DNA of 64,000 bases from a bacterium (GCA_905221435.1 CAJNDD010000004.1:1-64000), one strand, 5' to 3'. Positions 1-9,105 are shown, counted from the first letter of the stretch. Numbers and translations: made by a program. Notes: generated from the letters alone by a model not told the origin.

Positions 1-130
1 TTACAATTGGCTTGAACACCTTTATTGTATCGCGTTTGGAGTTTTTTTGGTATAACCTTCGATGCGCACCCGCATAGCGGGTGGTTTATTTGTCTCGCAC
101 CTTACGGAGCGAGACGGACTAATAGTCACA
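1..130 (-). mobile_element. Probable end of an IS200/IS605-type element, cut by the window edge
   Basis: Three small perfect palindromes follow one another: 67-83 (CACCCGC, loop ATA), 92-115 (GTCTCGC arms, 10-base loop) and 117-127 (GACT, loop AAT). Clustered subterminal hairpins without long terminal inverted repeats are typical of IS200/IS605 ends. Read on the minus strand, the hairpins would lie upstream of a transposase gene that would begin left of base 1, so no TnpA is visible. The stretch directly abuts the last codons of an ISL3 transposase remnant. The assignment rests on structure and a remembered resemblance only; it could be another element or an unrelated structured leader. Confidence 0.35.
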
Positions 131-204
131 TAAAAAAAGAAAGGACGACATTCGTCCTTTCTAGATCTTAGCTGACTTCAACCCACTACAATTGACAAAG
201 AGCC
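131..204 (+). mobile_element. ISL3-family IS remnant 1 (right end only)
   Basis: Bases 132-172 encode an in-frame transposase tail, KKERTTFVLSRS then stop, nearly the same as the tail of the larger remnant ending at 55708. It is followed by the right terminal inverted repeat (about 176-204, ending in aaagagcc). Nothing of the transposase upstream of about base 131 remains, because the sequence switches there to the IS200-like stretch. The remnant ends 26 bases from the stop codon of the minus-strand permease gene. Confidence 0.75.
132..162 (-). terminator. Intrinsic terminator inside ISL3 remnant 1
   Basis: A perfect 11-bp stem (138-148 with 152-162, loop 149-151) is followed on the minus strand by six T residues (137-132). 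It lies 68 bases beyond the stop of the last gene of the nucleoside operon, and no other terminator-like hairpin lies between. The insertion-sequence end therefore most likely terminates that operon. Confidence 0.8.
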
Positions 205-229
205 ATTAAACTGACGTTTTTTTGTATAC

Positions 230-1186
230 TTATTTTGACTTGATATAGTTGATACCGTCTGCCTTAGGCGCAACTGCTTTTCCAAAGAAGGCTGCTAAGA
301 CAAGAATGGTCAAGACATAAGGGGCGATTTGAAGGTAAACCGCTGGCACTCCTTGTAGGAAAGGCAATTGAGAACCGATAACTGCCAAACTTTGTGAAAG
401 TCCAAAAAAGAGACTAGAAAGCATAGCACCGATTGGGTTCCATTTACCAAAGATCATTGCCGCAAGAGCGATAAATCCAGGACCGACAATAGTTGTCACT
501 GAGAAGTTAACTGAAATGGATTGAGCATAAATCGCTCCCCCAATTCCACCTAGGAATCCTGAAATAATAACTCCAAGATATCGCATCTTGTAGACATTGA
601 TCCCCAAGGTATCCGCTGCCTGAGGGTGTTCACCAACAGAGCGAAGGCGAAGACCAAAACGTGTCTTAAAGAGAATAAACCATGCAAGGAAAGAGAAGGC
701 AATCGCGATATAACCTAGCAAACTTGTTGACTTGAAGAAGATATCTCCAATCACAGGGATATCAGCCAAAACTGGGAAATCAAAACGTCCAAAAGTCTGG
801 CTTAAGTTATCCGTTTGTCCTTTGTTATAAAGAACTTTAACCAAGAAAACCGCTAGGGCAGGAGCCATCAAGTTCAATACTGTACCACTGACAACATGGT
901 CCGCACGGAAATGAACTGTAGCGACGGCATGGATGAGGGAGAAAATAGCTCCCACGATACCAGCAACTAACAAGGAAATCCAAGGAGTCGCTGCTCCAAG
1001 TTGTTCTGCAAACTCAAGGTTAAAGACAACCCCAGAAAAGGCTCCCATAACCATAATTCCTTCAAGACCGACGTTAACGACACCACCACGTTCAGAGAAA
1101 ACTCCTCCGATACTCGTAAAAATAAGTGGTGCTGAGTAAATCAGCATAGAAGAGACCAAGAGGGTGAGTAATGTTGTAATAGACAT
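230..1186 (-). CDS. Nucleoside ABC transporter permease (NupQ-like)
   Basis: Inner-membrane permease of the BMP-family nucleoside importer, 318 residues, with about eight to nine hydrophobic segments and no signal peptide. The cytoplasmic stretch around residues 175-200 (GLRLRSVGEHPQAADTLGIN) is the conserved loop expected to contact the ATPase. The gene begins two bases after the preceding permease stop, with AGGAGG nine bases upstream of the ATG, so the two are co-translated. In Bacillus the equivalents are nupP/nupQ. It pairs with the permease upstream to form the channel fed by PnrA. It is the last gene of an eight-gene operon; a terminator supplied by an IS remnant follows. Confidence 0.9.
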   Translation of the reverse strand: MSITTLLTLLVSSMLIYSAPLIFTSIGGVFSERGGVVNVGLEGIMVMGAFSGVVFNLEFAEQLGAATPWISLLVAGIVGAIFSLIHAVATVHFRADHVVSGTVLNLMAPALAVFLVKVLYNKGQTDNLSQTFGRFDFPVLADIPVIGDIFFKSTSLLGYIAIAFSFLAWFILFKTRFGLRLRSVGEHPQAADTLGINVYKMRYLGVIISGFLGGIGGAIYAQSISVNFSVTTIVGPGFIALAAMIFGKWNPIGAMLSSLFFGLSQSLAVIGSQLPFLQGVPAVYLQIAPYVLTILVLAAFFGKAVAPKADGINYIKSK

Positions 1187-1188
1187 CT

Positions 1189-2247
1189 TTACTTACCTCC
1201 TTTAACTTGTTTTTTCGGTTTGACAAAGCGTTCGATAATATAGTGAACACTGACAAAGAAGATAATAGACGCTGTTACAATGCTGACAAGTTCAGACGGA
1301 ACTTGCGCTGCGTTCATACCTGGCGCACCAACTTGCAGAACACCAAATAAGAAGGCAGCAAAGAGAATTCCAATTGGTGAATTCCCAGCAAGCAAACTAA
1401 CCGCCATCCCGTTAAATCCGATAGCTAATGATGACCCCTGAACGTAAACGTTTTGGAAGGTTCCAAGCCCTTCAACAGCTCCACCGAGACCAGCCAAAGC
1501 ACCAGAGATAATCATTGATAGAATAATTGTACGTTTTGCTGAAATACCAGCGTACTCTGAAGCATGGGGATTAAGACCAACTGCACGGATTTCAAAACCG
1601 AGAGTCGTTTTCTTAAGCAAGAACCAAATCACACCAACAGCAATGATAGCAAAGAAGATACCGATATTCATCCGAGAATTGCCAGTCAACTCAGATAACC
1701 ATGGTGTCTGATAAGTGGCATTGGCACTCACACGAATCGTTGAGTCCGTGCTTTGCATAAAGTCTTTCGGGAAAGAATGAATAAAGGCGTTCCCTACATA
1801 CAATACAATGTAGTTCATCATAATGGTTACGATAACCTCTGACGTACCGAGATAAGCTCTGAGAATACCTGGAATTGCACCAACAATTCCACCTGCGATC
1901 AGAGCAATCATCACAGTCGCTAAAATCAACATTGGACGTGGCATGTCTGGATGCGACAAGGCAAACCAACCGCTGAGAATCCATCCCGCTAGCGCTTGAC
2001 CTGGCAAACCAACGTTAAAGAAACCTGCCCGACTAGCAACAGCAAAACCAAGACCAATCAAGACTAGAGGTCCCATGGCACGGAAAATTTCCCCAATCCC
2101 ACGAAGGCTACCAAAAGCTGTATAAAACAGCTCCTCATACCCCCAGATAGCATCGTAGCCGAAGATCCACATGACAATGGCCCCGAGCAAGATTCCTAAG
2201 AATACGGAAATCAAGGGAACCGAAATTTGTTGTAATTTTTTAGACAT
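1189..2247 (-). CDS. Nucleoside ABC transporter permease (NupP-like)
   Basis: First permease of the nucleoside importer, 352 residues from the ATG at 2247; the frame is open further upstream. I chose 2247 because AGGAG stands just before it (reading aaaggagaagagtgATG) and the protein then starts MSKKLQQ with a hydrophobic first helix. It overlaps the end of the ATPase gene by eight bases, indicating coupled translation. It has about eight to nine membrane segments; the conserved loop GFEIRAVGLNPHASEYAGIS near residues 215-235 matches the homologous loop in the next permease, so the two permeases are paralogues. Confidence 0.9.
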   Translation of the reverse strand: MSKKLQQISVPLISVFLGILLGAIVMWIFGYDAIWGYEELFYTAFGSLRGIGEIFRAMGPLVLIGLGFAVASRAGFFNVGLPGQALAGWILSGWFALSHPDMPRPMLILATVMIALIAGGIVGAIPGILRAYLGTSEVIVTIMMNYIVLYVGNAFIHSFPKDFMQSTDSTIRVSANATYQTPWLSELTGNSRMNIGIFFAIIAVGVIWFLLKKTTLGFEIRAVGLNPHASEYAGISAKRTIILSMIISGALAGLGGAVEGLGTFQNVYVQGSSLAIGFNGMAVSLLAGNSPIGILFAAFLFGVLQVGAPGMNAAQVPSELVSIVTASIIFFVSVHYIIERFVKPKKQVKGGK

Positions 2248-3775
2248 CACTCTTCTCCTTTCCCAAGTTTCCACCTGCCATCAAGACACCAAGTTCTTGT
2301 TTGTTAGTCGTTTCTGGCGACACAATACCTTGAATCTTACCATCATGAATAACAGCAATTCGGTCTGAAACATTTAAAATCTCATCCAATTCAAAACTGA
2401 CAACGAGAACAGCCTTGCCATTATCACGTTCCTCAATCAAGCGTTTGTGAATGTACTCAATGGCACCAACGTCCAAACCACGAGTTGGTTGGCTGACGAT
2501 AAGGAGTTCAGGATCACGATCAATCTCACGAGCAATAATCGCTTTTTGTTGATTTCCTCCTGAAAGAGCTGCTGCTGGAACAAATTCGCTTGCCGCACGG
2601 ACGTCAAATTCTTCCATTAATTTCTTTGCATGTGAAGTGATATTCGCATAGTTCAAAATACCATTCTTACTGAGTGGTTCTTTATAGTAGGTTTGAAGAG
2701 CGATATTTTCTGAAATCATCATCTCCAAAATCAAGCCATCACGGTGACGGTCTTCAGGAACATGCCCTACACTGAGTTCCGTAATTTGTCGTGGGTGCAT
2801 TCCCACGATTGATTTCCCTTTTAATTCAACGCTACCAGACTCAACCTTACGAAGACCTGTAATGGCTTGAATGAGTTCAGACTGACCATTGCCATCAATA
2901 CCCGCAATACCGACAATTTCACCAGCACGAACATCCAAGGAGAGATTTTTTACTGCTGGTACACCGCGGTTTTCATTGACAACCAAGTCTTTGATAGACA
3001 AGACCACTTCTTTTGGTTGCGGTGCTTGTTTTTCCGTTTTAAAGGAGACTGAGCGTCCAACCATCATTTCTGCCAAGTCTGCATTGGTTGCCCCTGCAAT
3101 CTCAACTGTCTGGATTGATTTCCCACGACGGATAACCGTCACTCGATTCGATACCGCACGAATCTCATCCAGTTTATGGGTAATCAAAATGATGGACTTC
3201 CCTTCTTTGACAAGGTTTTTCATGATTGCCATCAACTCATCAATCTCTGAAGGAGTCAATACGGCTGTAGGTTCGTCAAAGATAAGGATATCAGCACCAC
3301 GATAGAGTGTTTTCAAGATCTCTACACGTTGTTGGGCACCAACGGAAATATCCGCCACCTTAGCAGCAGGATCTACTGCCAAACCATAACGTTCAGAAAG
3401 AGCCTTGATTTCTTTAGTAGCACCAGCTATATCTAGAACACCATTTTTAGTGATTTCACTCCCTAAAATGATATTCTCAGCTACTGTAAAAGCCTCAACC
3501 AACATAAAATGTTGGTGAACCATCCCAATTCCAAGACCAGCGGCTTTAGATGGTGAGTCTAGTTTTACAACTTGACCATTCACCACAATTTCACCACTTG
3601 TTGGTTCAAGAAGTCCTGCTAGCATATTCATCAGAGTGGATTTACCCGCTCCATTTTCTCCTAAAAGTGCATGGATTTCACCTTTTCGCAGTTGCAAGTT
3701 GATTTTGTCGTTTGCTACAAATTCACCAAACACCTTGGTAATATCCCGCATCTCAATGACATTTTCGTGTGCCAT
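2240..3775 (-). CDS. Nucleoside ABC transporter ATP-binding protein, two fused NBDs
   Basis: A 511-residue cytoplasmic ATPase with two tandem nucleotide-binding domains, like RbsA and NupO. Domain 1 is canonical: Walker A GENGAGKST (39-47), signature SVGAQQR (144-150), Walker B ILIFDEPT (163-170). Domain 2 is degenerate: the P-loop region reads GIDGNGQSE (292-300) without Gly-Lys-Ser/Thr, and Walker B reads LLIVSQPT (424-431) with Ser-Gln in place of Asp-Glu, although the signature LSGGNQQK (404-411) is kept. One active and one inactive site is known for this class. It energises the two permeases encoded downstream. Confidence 0.93.
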   Translation of the reverse strand: MAHENVIEMRDITKVFGEFVANDKINLQLRKGEIHALLGENGAGKSTLMNMLAGLLEPTSGEIVVNGQVVKLDSPSKAAGLGIGMVHQHFMLVEAFTVAENIILGSEITKNGVLDIAGATKEIKALSERYGLAVDPAAKVADISVGAQQRVEILKTLYRGADILIFDEPTAVLTPSEIDELMAIMKNLVKEGKSIILITHKLDEIRAVSNRVTVIRRGKSIQTVEIAGATNADLAEMMVGRSVSFKTEKQAPQPKEVVLSIKDLVVNENRGVPAVKNLSLDVRAGEIVGIAGIDGNGQSELIQAITGLRKVESGSVELKGKSIVGMHPRQITELSVGHVPEDRHRDGLILEMMISENIALQTYYKEPLSKNGILNYANITSHAKKLMEEFDVRAASEFVPAAALSGGNQQKAIIAREIDRDPELLIVSQPTRGLDVGAIEYIHKRLIEERDNGKAVLVVSFELDEILNVSDRIAVIHDGKIQGIVSPETTNKQELGVLMAGGNLGKEKSDV

Positions 3776-3863
3776 ATGCTCTTCCTTTCAGAGGTTTATT
3801 TTATTTCAATAAAACCTGCTAATCACATTAACAAGCTCTATTGAGACAAAAATTGCCTCAATT

Positions 3864-3895
3864 CTTAAAGAAGCGACCGATGGCCGCTTCCTAAG
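3864..3895 (-). other. Intercistronic hairpin after pnrA
   Basis: The imperfect inverted repeat CTTA..GAAGCG..CGCTTC.TAAG stands between pnrA and the ATPase gene. No T-run follows directly on the minus strand, so it looks like a partial attenuator or an mRNA 3'-end stabiliser rather than a full terminator. It could keep the binding-protein message more abundant than the downstream transporter message. Confidence 0.45.
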
Positions 3896-3911
3896 AAATG
3901 ACTTTTATCCA

Positions 3912-4967
3912 TTATTTTTCAGGAACTTTTACGCTTCCGTCAAGGATCTTAGCTTTTGCATCTTCAACAGCTTTTTTACCTTCTTCTGAAAGGTTTGTTA
4001 CTGCTAGCTCAACCCCTTTATCTTTCAATGAGTAAACAATCACTTGTCCACCAGGGAATTCACCTTTTTCTGTTTTGTTGGCAATATCTTTTACAGTTGT
4101 ACCAACTTGTTTCAATGTAGATACAAGAACGAAGTTAGATTCTTTACCATCTTTAGAAGTGTATTTACCTTCTGCTGCTTGGTCACGGTCTACACCGATA
4201 ACCCAAACTTTTTCGTTTTCATTTTTGTTTTCATTCAATGATTTTGCTTCAGCAAAGACACCAGCACCTGTACCACCAGCTGCTTGGTAGACAACGTCTG
4301 CACCGGCAGCGTATTGAGCTGCTGCAATTGTTTTACCTTTGGCAGCATCACCAAATGAACCAGCGTAGTCAACTTGGACTTTGATAGATGGGTCTACTGA
4401 CTCAACACCAGCTTTGAATCCAGCTGCAAAACGTGAAATAACTTCAGATTCGATACCACCTACAAAACCAACTTGTTTTGTTTTCGTAGTTTTCGCTGCT
4501 GCAACACCAGCAAGGTAAGCTGCTTCGTTATCCGCAAATCTTACGCTCGCAACATTCTTTTGACCTTCAATCACATCATCAATCAAGACATAGTTTAGGT
4601 CAGAGTGGTCTTTTGCTGCTTCCTCAACTGCATTGTGAAGGGCAAAACCAACACCGAAGATCAGGTTGTAACTTCCAGCCGCTTGTTGCAAGTTGTTAGC
4701 ATAGTCTGCTTCGCTTGTTGATTGGAAGTAAGTGTAACCTTTATCTTTAGAAAGATTGTGTTCTTTACCCCAGTCTTGCAAACCTTCCCAAGCTGATTGG
4801 TTAAATGATTTATCATCAACACCACCAGTATCTGTTACGATTGCTGCTTTGGTCTTCATTTCTGATGAAGATGAAGCTGCGTTACGAGAAGAGCGGTTAC
4901 CACATGCAGCAAGTCCAACTGCTGCTACTGCAACTAGACCAAGGCCTAGCCATTGTTTCTTGTTCAT
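3912..4967 (-). CDS. pnrA: BMP-family nucleoside-binding lipoprotein PnrA
   Basis: Substrate-binding lipoprotein of the nucleoside importer, anchored outside the membrane. From the ATG at 4967 (AGGAGG upstream) it is 351 residues. It begins with a lipoprotein signal peptide: charged NKK, a hydrophobic core, and the lipobox LAAC with Cys22. The body holds BMP-family features: DTGGVDDKSFNQSAW after the signal, then GVGFAL, VLIDD and the GADVVYQAAGGTGAGVF segment. The open frame runs 13 codons further upstream, but those lack a ribosome site and would spoil the signal peptide. It is flanked on both sides by structured non-coding spacers. Confidence 0.95.
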   Translation of the reverse strand: MNKKQWLGLGLVAVAAVGLAACGNRSSRNAASSSSEMKTKAAIVTDTGGVDDKSFNQSAWEGLQDWGKEHNLSKDKGYTYFQSTSEADYANNLQQAAGSYNLIFGVGFALHNAVEEAAKDHSDLNYVLIDDVIEGQKNVASVRFADNEAAYLAGVAAAKTTKTKQVGFVGGIESEVISRFAAGFKAGVESVDPSIKVQVDYAGSFGDAAKGKTIAAAQYAAGADVVYQAAGGTGAGVFAEAKSLNENKNENEKVWVIGVDRDQAAEGKYTSKDGKESNFVLVSTLKQVGTTVKDIANKTEKGEFPGGQVIVYSLKDKGVELAVTNLSEEGKKAVEDAKAKILDGSVKVPEK

Positions 4968-4990
4968 TACTGAACCTCCTAAATAAGATG

Positions 4991-5052
4991 TGCAACGATG
5001 TTGCAAGTATGGATTGTTTGGTCACACAGACCACAGCCACTACAAGAGTGGC
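4991..5052 (-). other. Three tandem small hairpins in the cdd-pnrA spacer
   Basis: Perfect short inverted repeats lie at 4991-5005 (TGCAAC arms), 5020-5032 (GGTC arms) and 5036-5052 (GCCACT arms). They fill the 90-base gap between cdd and pnrA. I see no clear promoter in the gap, so these may act on a processed polycistronic message. The function is inferred. Confidence 0.4.
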
Positions 5053-5057
5053 CCAGA

Positions 5058-5447
5058 CTAATTTAAGTCTGTAAATGAGTATGGAAGTAACTCCCCGACC
5101 GTCATCTCGACCGTCGATTTATCTTTAGCGACTAAGGTCACTTTTAGATCTTGTTCAAAAAATTCAACCATGACCTGGCGGCAAGCACCACATGGCGAGA
5201 TGGGTTTTTCAGTTTGTCCGTAGACAATCAATTCTGAAAACTCTCGTTGCCCCTCCGAAACTGCTTTAAAAATAGCAGTACGTTCTCCACAATTAGTCAA
5301 GGGATAACTAGCATTCTCGATATTGACACCCGTATAAATGCTACCATCCTTGGCAACTAAAACAGCTCCGATGGGAAAGTGAGAATAGGGTACATAGGCT
5401 TTCTTGCTGGTTTCAATTGCTAGTTCAATCAACTCAGTAGTCGCCAT
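5058..5447 (-). CDS. cdd: Cytidine deaminase
   Basis: Zinc-dependent hydrolysis of cytidine and deoxycytidine to uridine and deoxyuridine, 129 residues, the usual length of the homotetrameric bacterial enzyme. Zinc and catalytic residues are visible as Cys53 with Glu55 (NCGERTA) and the pair Cys86/Cys89 (PCGACRQV). The N-terminal [14 protein letters not shown] segment is also typical. It overlaps deoC by 14 bases and sits next to the nucleoside importer, so imported cytidine is deaminated before phosphorolysis by the upstream-encoded phosphorylase. Confidence 0.96.
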   Translation of the reverse strand: MATTELIELAIETSKKAYVPYSHFPIGAVLVAKDGSIYTGVNIENASYPLTNCGERTAIFKAVSEGQREFSELIVYGQTEKPISPCGACRQVMVEFFEQDLKVTLVAKDKSTVEMTVGELLPYSFTDLN

Positions 5448-6096
5448 CTGCCAATTCTCCTTTTAAAATCGCAACGCCAGAAGATGTTCCGATACGGGTA
5501 GCACCTGCTTCCACAAAAGCTACAGCATCAGCATACGAACGCGCTCCACCAGCTGCCTTAACTCCCATATCTGGCCCGACTGTTTTACGCATCAACTGAA
5601 CATCCTCAATAGTGGCACCACCAGTTGAGAATCCAGTAGATGTTTTGACGAAGTCTGCTTCTGCTTTCTGGGATAATTGGCAAGCAGTAACCTTTTCTTG
5701 GTCTGTCAACAGACAGGCTTCAATAATAACTTTTACTAACTTGTCACCACTTGCTTCTACGACAGCACGGATGTCCGATTCAACTAAATCCAGATTGCCT
5801 GATTTGAGGGCACCGACATTGATAACCATATCAATCTCATCTGCACCATTTTGAACAGCTTCTTTTGTTTCAAAAGCTTTCACAGCTGAAGTTGTTGCTC
5901 CCAAAGGAAAACCTACTACTGTACAAACCTTTACATCTGAGCCTTCAAGCCCTGTTTTCGCATGTTTCACCCATGTGGGATTGACACAAACACTGGCAAA
6001 GTCATACTCACGCGCTTCAGATAGCAAACAATCAATTTGTTCTTGACTCGCATCTTGCTTCAAAAGCGTATGATCGATATATTTATTTAACTTCAT
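5434..6096 (-). CDS. deoC: Deoxyribose-phosphate aldolase
   Basis: Class I aldolase splitting 2-deoxyribose 5-phosphate into glyceraldehyde 3-phosphate and acetaldehyde, 220 residues. The Schiff-base lysine is Lys151 in VKTSTGF; the supporting residues Asp89 (DEIDMVIN) and Lys180 (GVKAAGG) are present. It lies between pdp and cdd and overlaps cdd, so carbon from deoxynucleosides enters glycolysis. Confidence 0.96.
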   Translation of the reverse strand: MKLNKYIDHTLLKQDASQEQIDCLLSEAREYDFASVCVNPTWVKHAKTGLEGSDVKVCTVVGFPLGATTSAVKAFETKEAVQNGADEIDMVINVGALKSGNLDLVESDIRAVVEASGDKLVKVIIEACLLTDQEKVTACQLSQKAEADFVKTSTGFSTGGATIEDVQLMRKTVGPDMGVKAAGGARSYADAVAFVEAGATRIGTSSGVAILKGELADGDY

Positions 6097-6115
6097 ATTC
6101 GGATTCTCCCTGATT

Positions 6116-7393
6116 TTATGAGATAATTTCTATAATTTCTCGTAAACTTTGCACTCCATCATTTATTTTAACATATTTTTGAAATTCTGTAACTAGTTCA
6201 GAAGAAATTTTTCCATTTGTATAAACTTTTGCAACAATTTCCCCTTTTTGAACGGAGTCTCCAACTTTCTTTTCGAAAACAATCCCTGTTTCATAGTCCA
6301 GGTCATCAGACTTGACTGCACGGCCAGCTCCTAGTCTCATGGCATAGAGCCCAAATTCCATAGCTGGAAGGGCTGAAATAACACCTGTATCTTGAGCTGG
6401 AATTTCCACCACATGGGCAACCTTGACTGGACGATAAAGATCTTCTAAATCACCGCCTTGTGCTGCTACCATTTCTTCAAACTTAGCCAGTGCTTGGCCA
6501 TTTTCAAGATGTCGGCGGATTTCCTCGATCGTTTTCTCAACATCAGCCAAGCCAAGCATAATCTGAGCTAGCTCGCAGATAAAGTGACTAATATCTTCTC
6601 GGCCTTTTCCTTGAAGAATCTCGATTGCCTCAAGAATTTCGAGACGATTGCCAATGGCTCTTCCCAAGGGTTGGCTCATATCGGTAATGACTGCTACCGT
6701 CTTCCTTCCAACAGCCTTACCAAGATCCACCATGGTTTGAGCCAATTCGCGCGCCTCATCAACAGTCTTCATAAAGGCACCCTCACCGACCGTTACGTCT
6801 AGCAAAATGGCATCCGCTCCTGCAGCGATTTTCTTGCTCATAACAGAACTAGCAATCAAAGGAATCGTGTCGACAGTTGCTGTCACATCACGGAGGGCAT
6901 AGAGAAGTTTATCTGCTTTAACCAGCTGATCGGACTGCCCAATGACAGATACACCAATGTCCTGCACCTGACGAATGAAATCTTCTTGACTTCGCTCAAC
7001 TTGATAGCCCTTAATGGACTCCAATTTATCAATTGTCCCACCAGTATGGCCGAGACCACGACCACTCATTTTAGCCACAGGCACACCAAAGCTAGCAACA
7101 AGGGGGACCAAAATCAAGGTCACTTTATCGCCAACCCCACCAGTAGAATGTTTATCCACTTTAACCCCATCAATAGCTGACAAATCAAACTCCTGACCTG
7201 TCTTGACCATATTCATCGTCAGGTCAGAAATCTCACGTGTGGTCATTCCTTTGAAATAAACAGCCATAGCAAAAGCAGACATCTGATAGTCTGGAACAGT
7301 ACCAGTCACATAGCCTTCTACCAGCCATTTGATTTCAGCTGCAGTCAGTTCTTGACCATCTCGTTTCTTTTGGATTAAATCAACTGCTCTCAT
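6116..7393 (-). CDS. pdp: Pyrimidine-nucleoside phosphorylase
   Basis: Phosphorolysis of uridine, deoxyuridine and thymidine to base plus (deoxy)ribose 1-phosphate; 425 residues, standard for the Firmicutes enzyme. Phosphate-binding [10 protein letters not shown] (81-90) and the family signature [17 protein letters not shown] (110-126) are intact. Its ATG overlaps the stop of the upstream methyltransferase gene by four bases. Thymidine phosphorylase (deoA) belongs to the same family; the broad-specificity name is preferred for Gram-positives. Confidence 0.94.
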   Translation of the reverse strand: MRAVDLIQKKRDGQELTAAEIKWLVEGYVTGTVPDYQMSAFAMAVYFKGMTTREISDLTMNMVKTGQEFDLSAIDGVKVDKHSTGGVGDKVTLILVPLVASFGVPVAKMSGRGLGHTGGTIDKLESIKGYQVERSQEDFIRQVQDIGVSVIGQSDQLVKADKLLYALRDVTATVDTIPLIASSVMSKKIAAGADAILLDVTVGEGAFMKTVDEARELAQTMVDLGKAVGRKTVAVITDMSQPLGRAIGNRLEILEAIEILQGKGREDISHFICELAQIMLGLADVEKTIEEIRRHLENGQALAKFEEMVAAQGGDLEDLYRPVKVAHVVEIPAQDTGVISALPAMEFGLYAMRLGAGRAVKSDDLDYETGIVFEKKVGDSVQKGEIVAKVYTNGKISSELVTEFQKYVKINDGVQSLREIIEIIS

Positions 7394-7980
7394 TCTTTCA
7401 CACTTCTAAGGATATAATAACTCTTGTCTTTCTTTACGATTTCACAATTTCCAAAAACGTCTCCCATCTTAGCTTTAGCACTAGGAGCCCCCTGTTTTTT
7501 CTGAATGACAATCGTTAAGTCACCACCGTCTTCCAAAAAATCCTTGCTCTTTTCGATAATCTCATGAACAACCTGTTTGCCCGCTCGAATCGGCGGATTG
7601 GAAATAACATGGTCAAATTTCCCTTCAACTTGCTCATAAATGTTGGATTGGAAAATAGTCGCTGAAACTTGGTTTCTCTCAGCATTTTGTCGCGCTAAGT
7701 CTAGAGCACGATTATTGATATCGACCATGGTTGCCTGAACTCCATAAGCCTTGACCAATGACAAACCCAATGGCCCATAACCACAACCCACATCAAGGAC
7801 CTTCTCTCCTTTGTTAACCTCTAGGCACTTGAGCAAGAGCTGACTCCCAAAATCAACCATTTTCTTGCTAAAAACACCCGCATCCGTCAAAAAGGTCATG
7901 TTTTCTCCCAACAACTCCACTCTCAACTCATGAATGTCGTGAGCAGCATCAGGATTTTCTGCATAATACATTTTACTCAT
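7390..7980 (-). CDS. Class I SAM methyltransferase, RsmC/YbxB-like
   Basis: A 196-residue single-domain methyltransferase resembling the catalytic half of RsmC (16S rRNA G1207). SAM motif I is VLDVGCGYGPLGL (61-73) and the N6/N2-type catalytic loop is NPPIRAG (128-134). It is the first gene of the nucleoside operon. There is no ribosome-binding site, and an extended -10 element ends only six bases before the ATG, so the transcript is predicted to be leaderless or nearly so. The product's link to nucleoside metabolism is positional only; the rRNA target is inferred from family similarity. Confidence 0.85.
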   Translation of the reverse strand: MSKMYYAENPDAAHDIHELRVELLGENMTFLTDAGVFSKKMVDFGSQLLLKCLEVNKGEKVLDVGCGYGPLGLSLVKAYGVQATMVDINNRALDLARQNAERNQVSATIFQSNIYEQVEGKFDHVISNPPIRAGKQVVHEIIEKSKDFLEDGGDLTIVIQKKQGAPSAKAKMGDVFGNCEIVKKDKSYYILRSVKE

Positions 7981-7986
7981 AAAACT

Positions 7987-8014
7987 ATTTTACCATAATT
8001 TAGTGAAATGTTAA
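7987..8014 (-). promoter_or_regulatory. Promoter of the nucleoside operon
   Basis: Minus strand: -35 TTAACA (8014-8009), 16-base spacer, extended -10 TGG-TAAAAT (-10 at 7992-7987). The predicted start falls at about 7980, the A of the first ATG. Confidence 0.6.
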
Positions 8015-8024
8015 ATCGTTTACA
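8009..8024 (-). promoter_or_regulatory. Candidate CcpA site (cre) overlapping the -35
   Basis: Minus strand TGTAAACGATTTAACA is close to the cre consensus (TGnAAnCGnnnnCA), with its end displaced by two bases. It covers the -35 hexamer, a position suited to carbon-catabolite repression of nucleoside salvage. It is a near match only. Confidence 0.4.
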
Positions 8025-8152
8025 AAGCTAAATTTCAAGACACAGACTACATCTATTATGATAACAACCAAGCTTTTCAATGGTTTTCATTTCTTTTAAA
8101 AACTATATATCATAAATAGACTTAATTCGTTTCTGTTTTTATAAGTTAAATG

Positions 8153-8161
8153 TGATATACT
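8153..8161 (+). promoter_or_regulatory. Extended -10 promoter of coaA
   Basis: TGA-TATACT ends 23 bases before the coaA ATG. No convincing -35 is visible, as is common with TGn promoters. Confidence 0.5.
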
Positions 8162-8184
8162 AAAGTATCAAACGAGGAAAGATT

Positions 8185-9105
8185 ATGACCAACGAATTTT
8201 TACATTTTGAAAAAATCAGTCGCCAGACTTGGCAATCATTGCATCGCAAAACAACCCCTCCCTTGACAGAGGAAGAGTTGGAATCCATCAAGAGTTTCAA
8301 TGACCAGATTAGTCTACAGGACGTAACAGATGTCTATCTTCCCCTAGTTCATCTTATCCACATTTACAAGCGCACCAAGGATGATTTGGCATTTTCAAAA
8401 GGAATTTTCCTCCAACGTGAAAGCAAATCCCAACCTTTTATCATTGGGGTTTCTGGTAGTGTTGCTGTGGGGAAATCGACCACTAGTCGCTTGATTCAGA
8501 TTCTTCTATCACGCACTCTCCCAGATGCTACTGTGGAATTGGTGACAACTGATGGTTTTCTCTATCCCAATCAAACCTTGATGGACCAAGATATCTTAAA
8601 TCGCAAAGGTTTTCCTGAAAGTTATGATATGGAAGCCTTGCTGAATTTTCTTGATCGTCTAAAGAATGGGCAAGATGTCGATATTCCTGTCTATTCTCAT
8701 GAAGTGTATGACATCGTTTCTGGAGAGAAACAACGTGTCAAAGCTGCTGATTTTGTCATTGTCGAGGGGATTAATGTCTTTCAAAACCCTCAAAATGAGC
8801 GCCTTTACATCACTGATTTCTTTGATTTCTCCATCTATGTGGATGCTGCTGTCGAAGACATTGAAAGCTGGTATCTGGATCGTTTCTTAAAGCTGCTCAG
8901 CTTTGCCCAGAATGATCCTGGCAGCTACTACCACCGCTTTACGCAAATGCCGATTGGAGAGGTCGAAGCCTTCGCTCATCAGATCTGGGCCAGCATTAAT
9001 CTAATAAATCTACAAAACTATATCGAACCGACAAGGAATCGTGCCGAGGTTATTCTCCACAAGACTAAAAACCACGAAATCGATGAAATTTACCTAAAAA
9101 AATAA
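8185..9105 (+). CDS. coaA: Pantothenate kinase, type I
   Basis: Phosphorylates pantothenate, the first and usually rate-limiting step of coenzyme A synthesis; cytoplasmic, 306 residues, the usual length. The P-loop is [12 protein letters not shown] (88-99). The following TDGFLYPN and GFPESYD motifs are those of bacterial type I PanK (P-loop kinase fold), not the type II or III enzymes. It is transcribed divergently from the nucleoside operon, with a TGn -10 just upstream, and is followed after 67 bases by rpsT, which has its own promoter. Confidence 0.95.
   Translation: MTNEFLHFEKISRQTWQSLHRKTTPPLTEEELESIKSFNDQISLQDVTDVYLPLVHLIHIYKRTKDDLAFSKGIFLQRESKSQPFIIGVSGSVAVGKSTTSRLIQILLSRTLPDATVELVTTDGFLYPNQTLMDQDILNRKGFPESYDMEALLNFLDRLKNGQDVDIPVYSHEVYDIVSGEKQRVKAADFVIVEGINVFQNPQNERLYITDFFDFSIYVDAAVEDIESWYLDRFLKLLSFAQNDPGSYYHRFTQMPIGEVEAFAHQIWASINLINLQNYIEPTRNRAEVILHKTKNHEIDEIYLKK

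Noticed and set aside
2247..2274. Upstream extension of the NupP-like permease (nine extra codons)
   Set aside because: It would remove the AGGAG ribosome site from the leader and increase the overlap with the ATPase gene; MSKKLQQ at 2247 is a better start.
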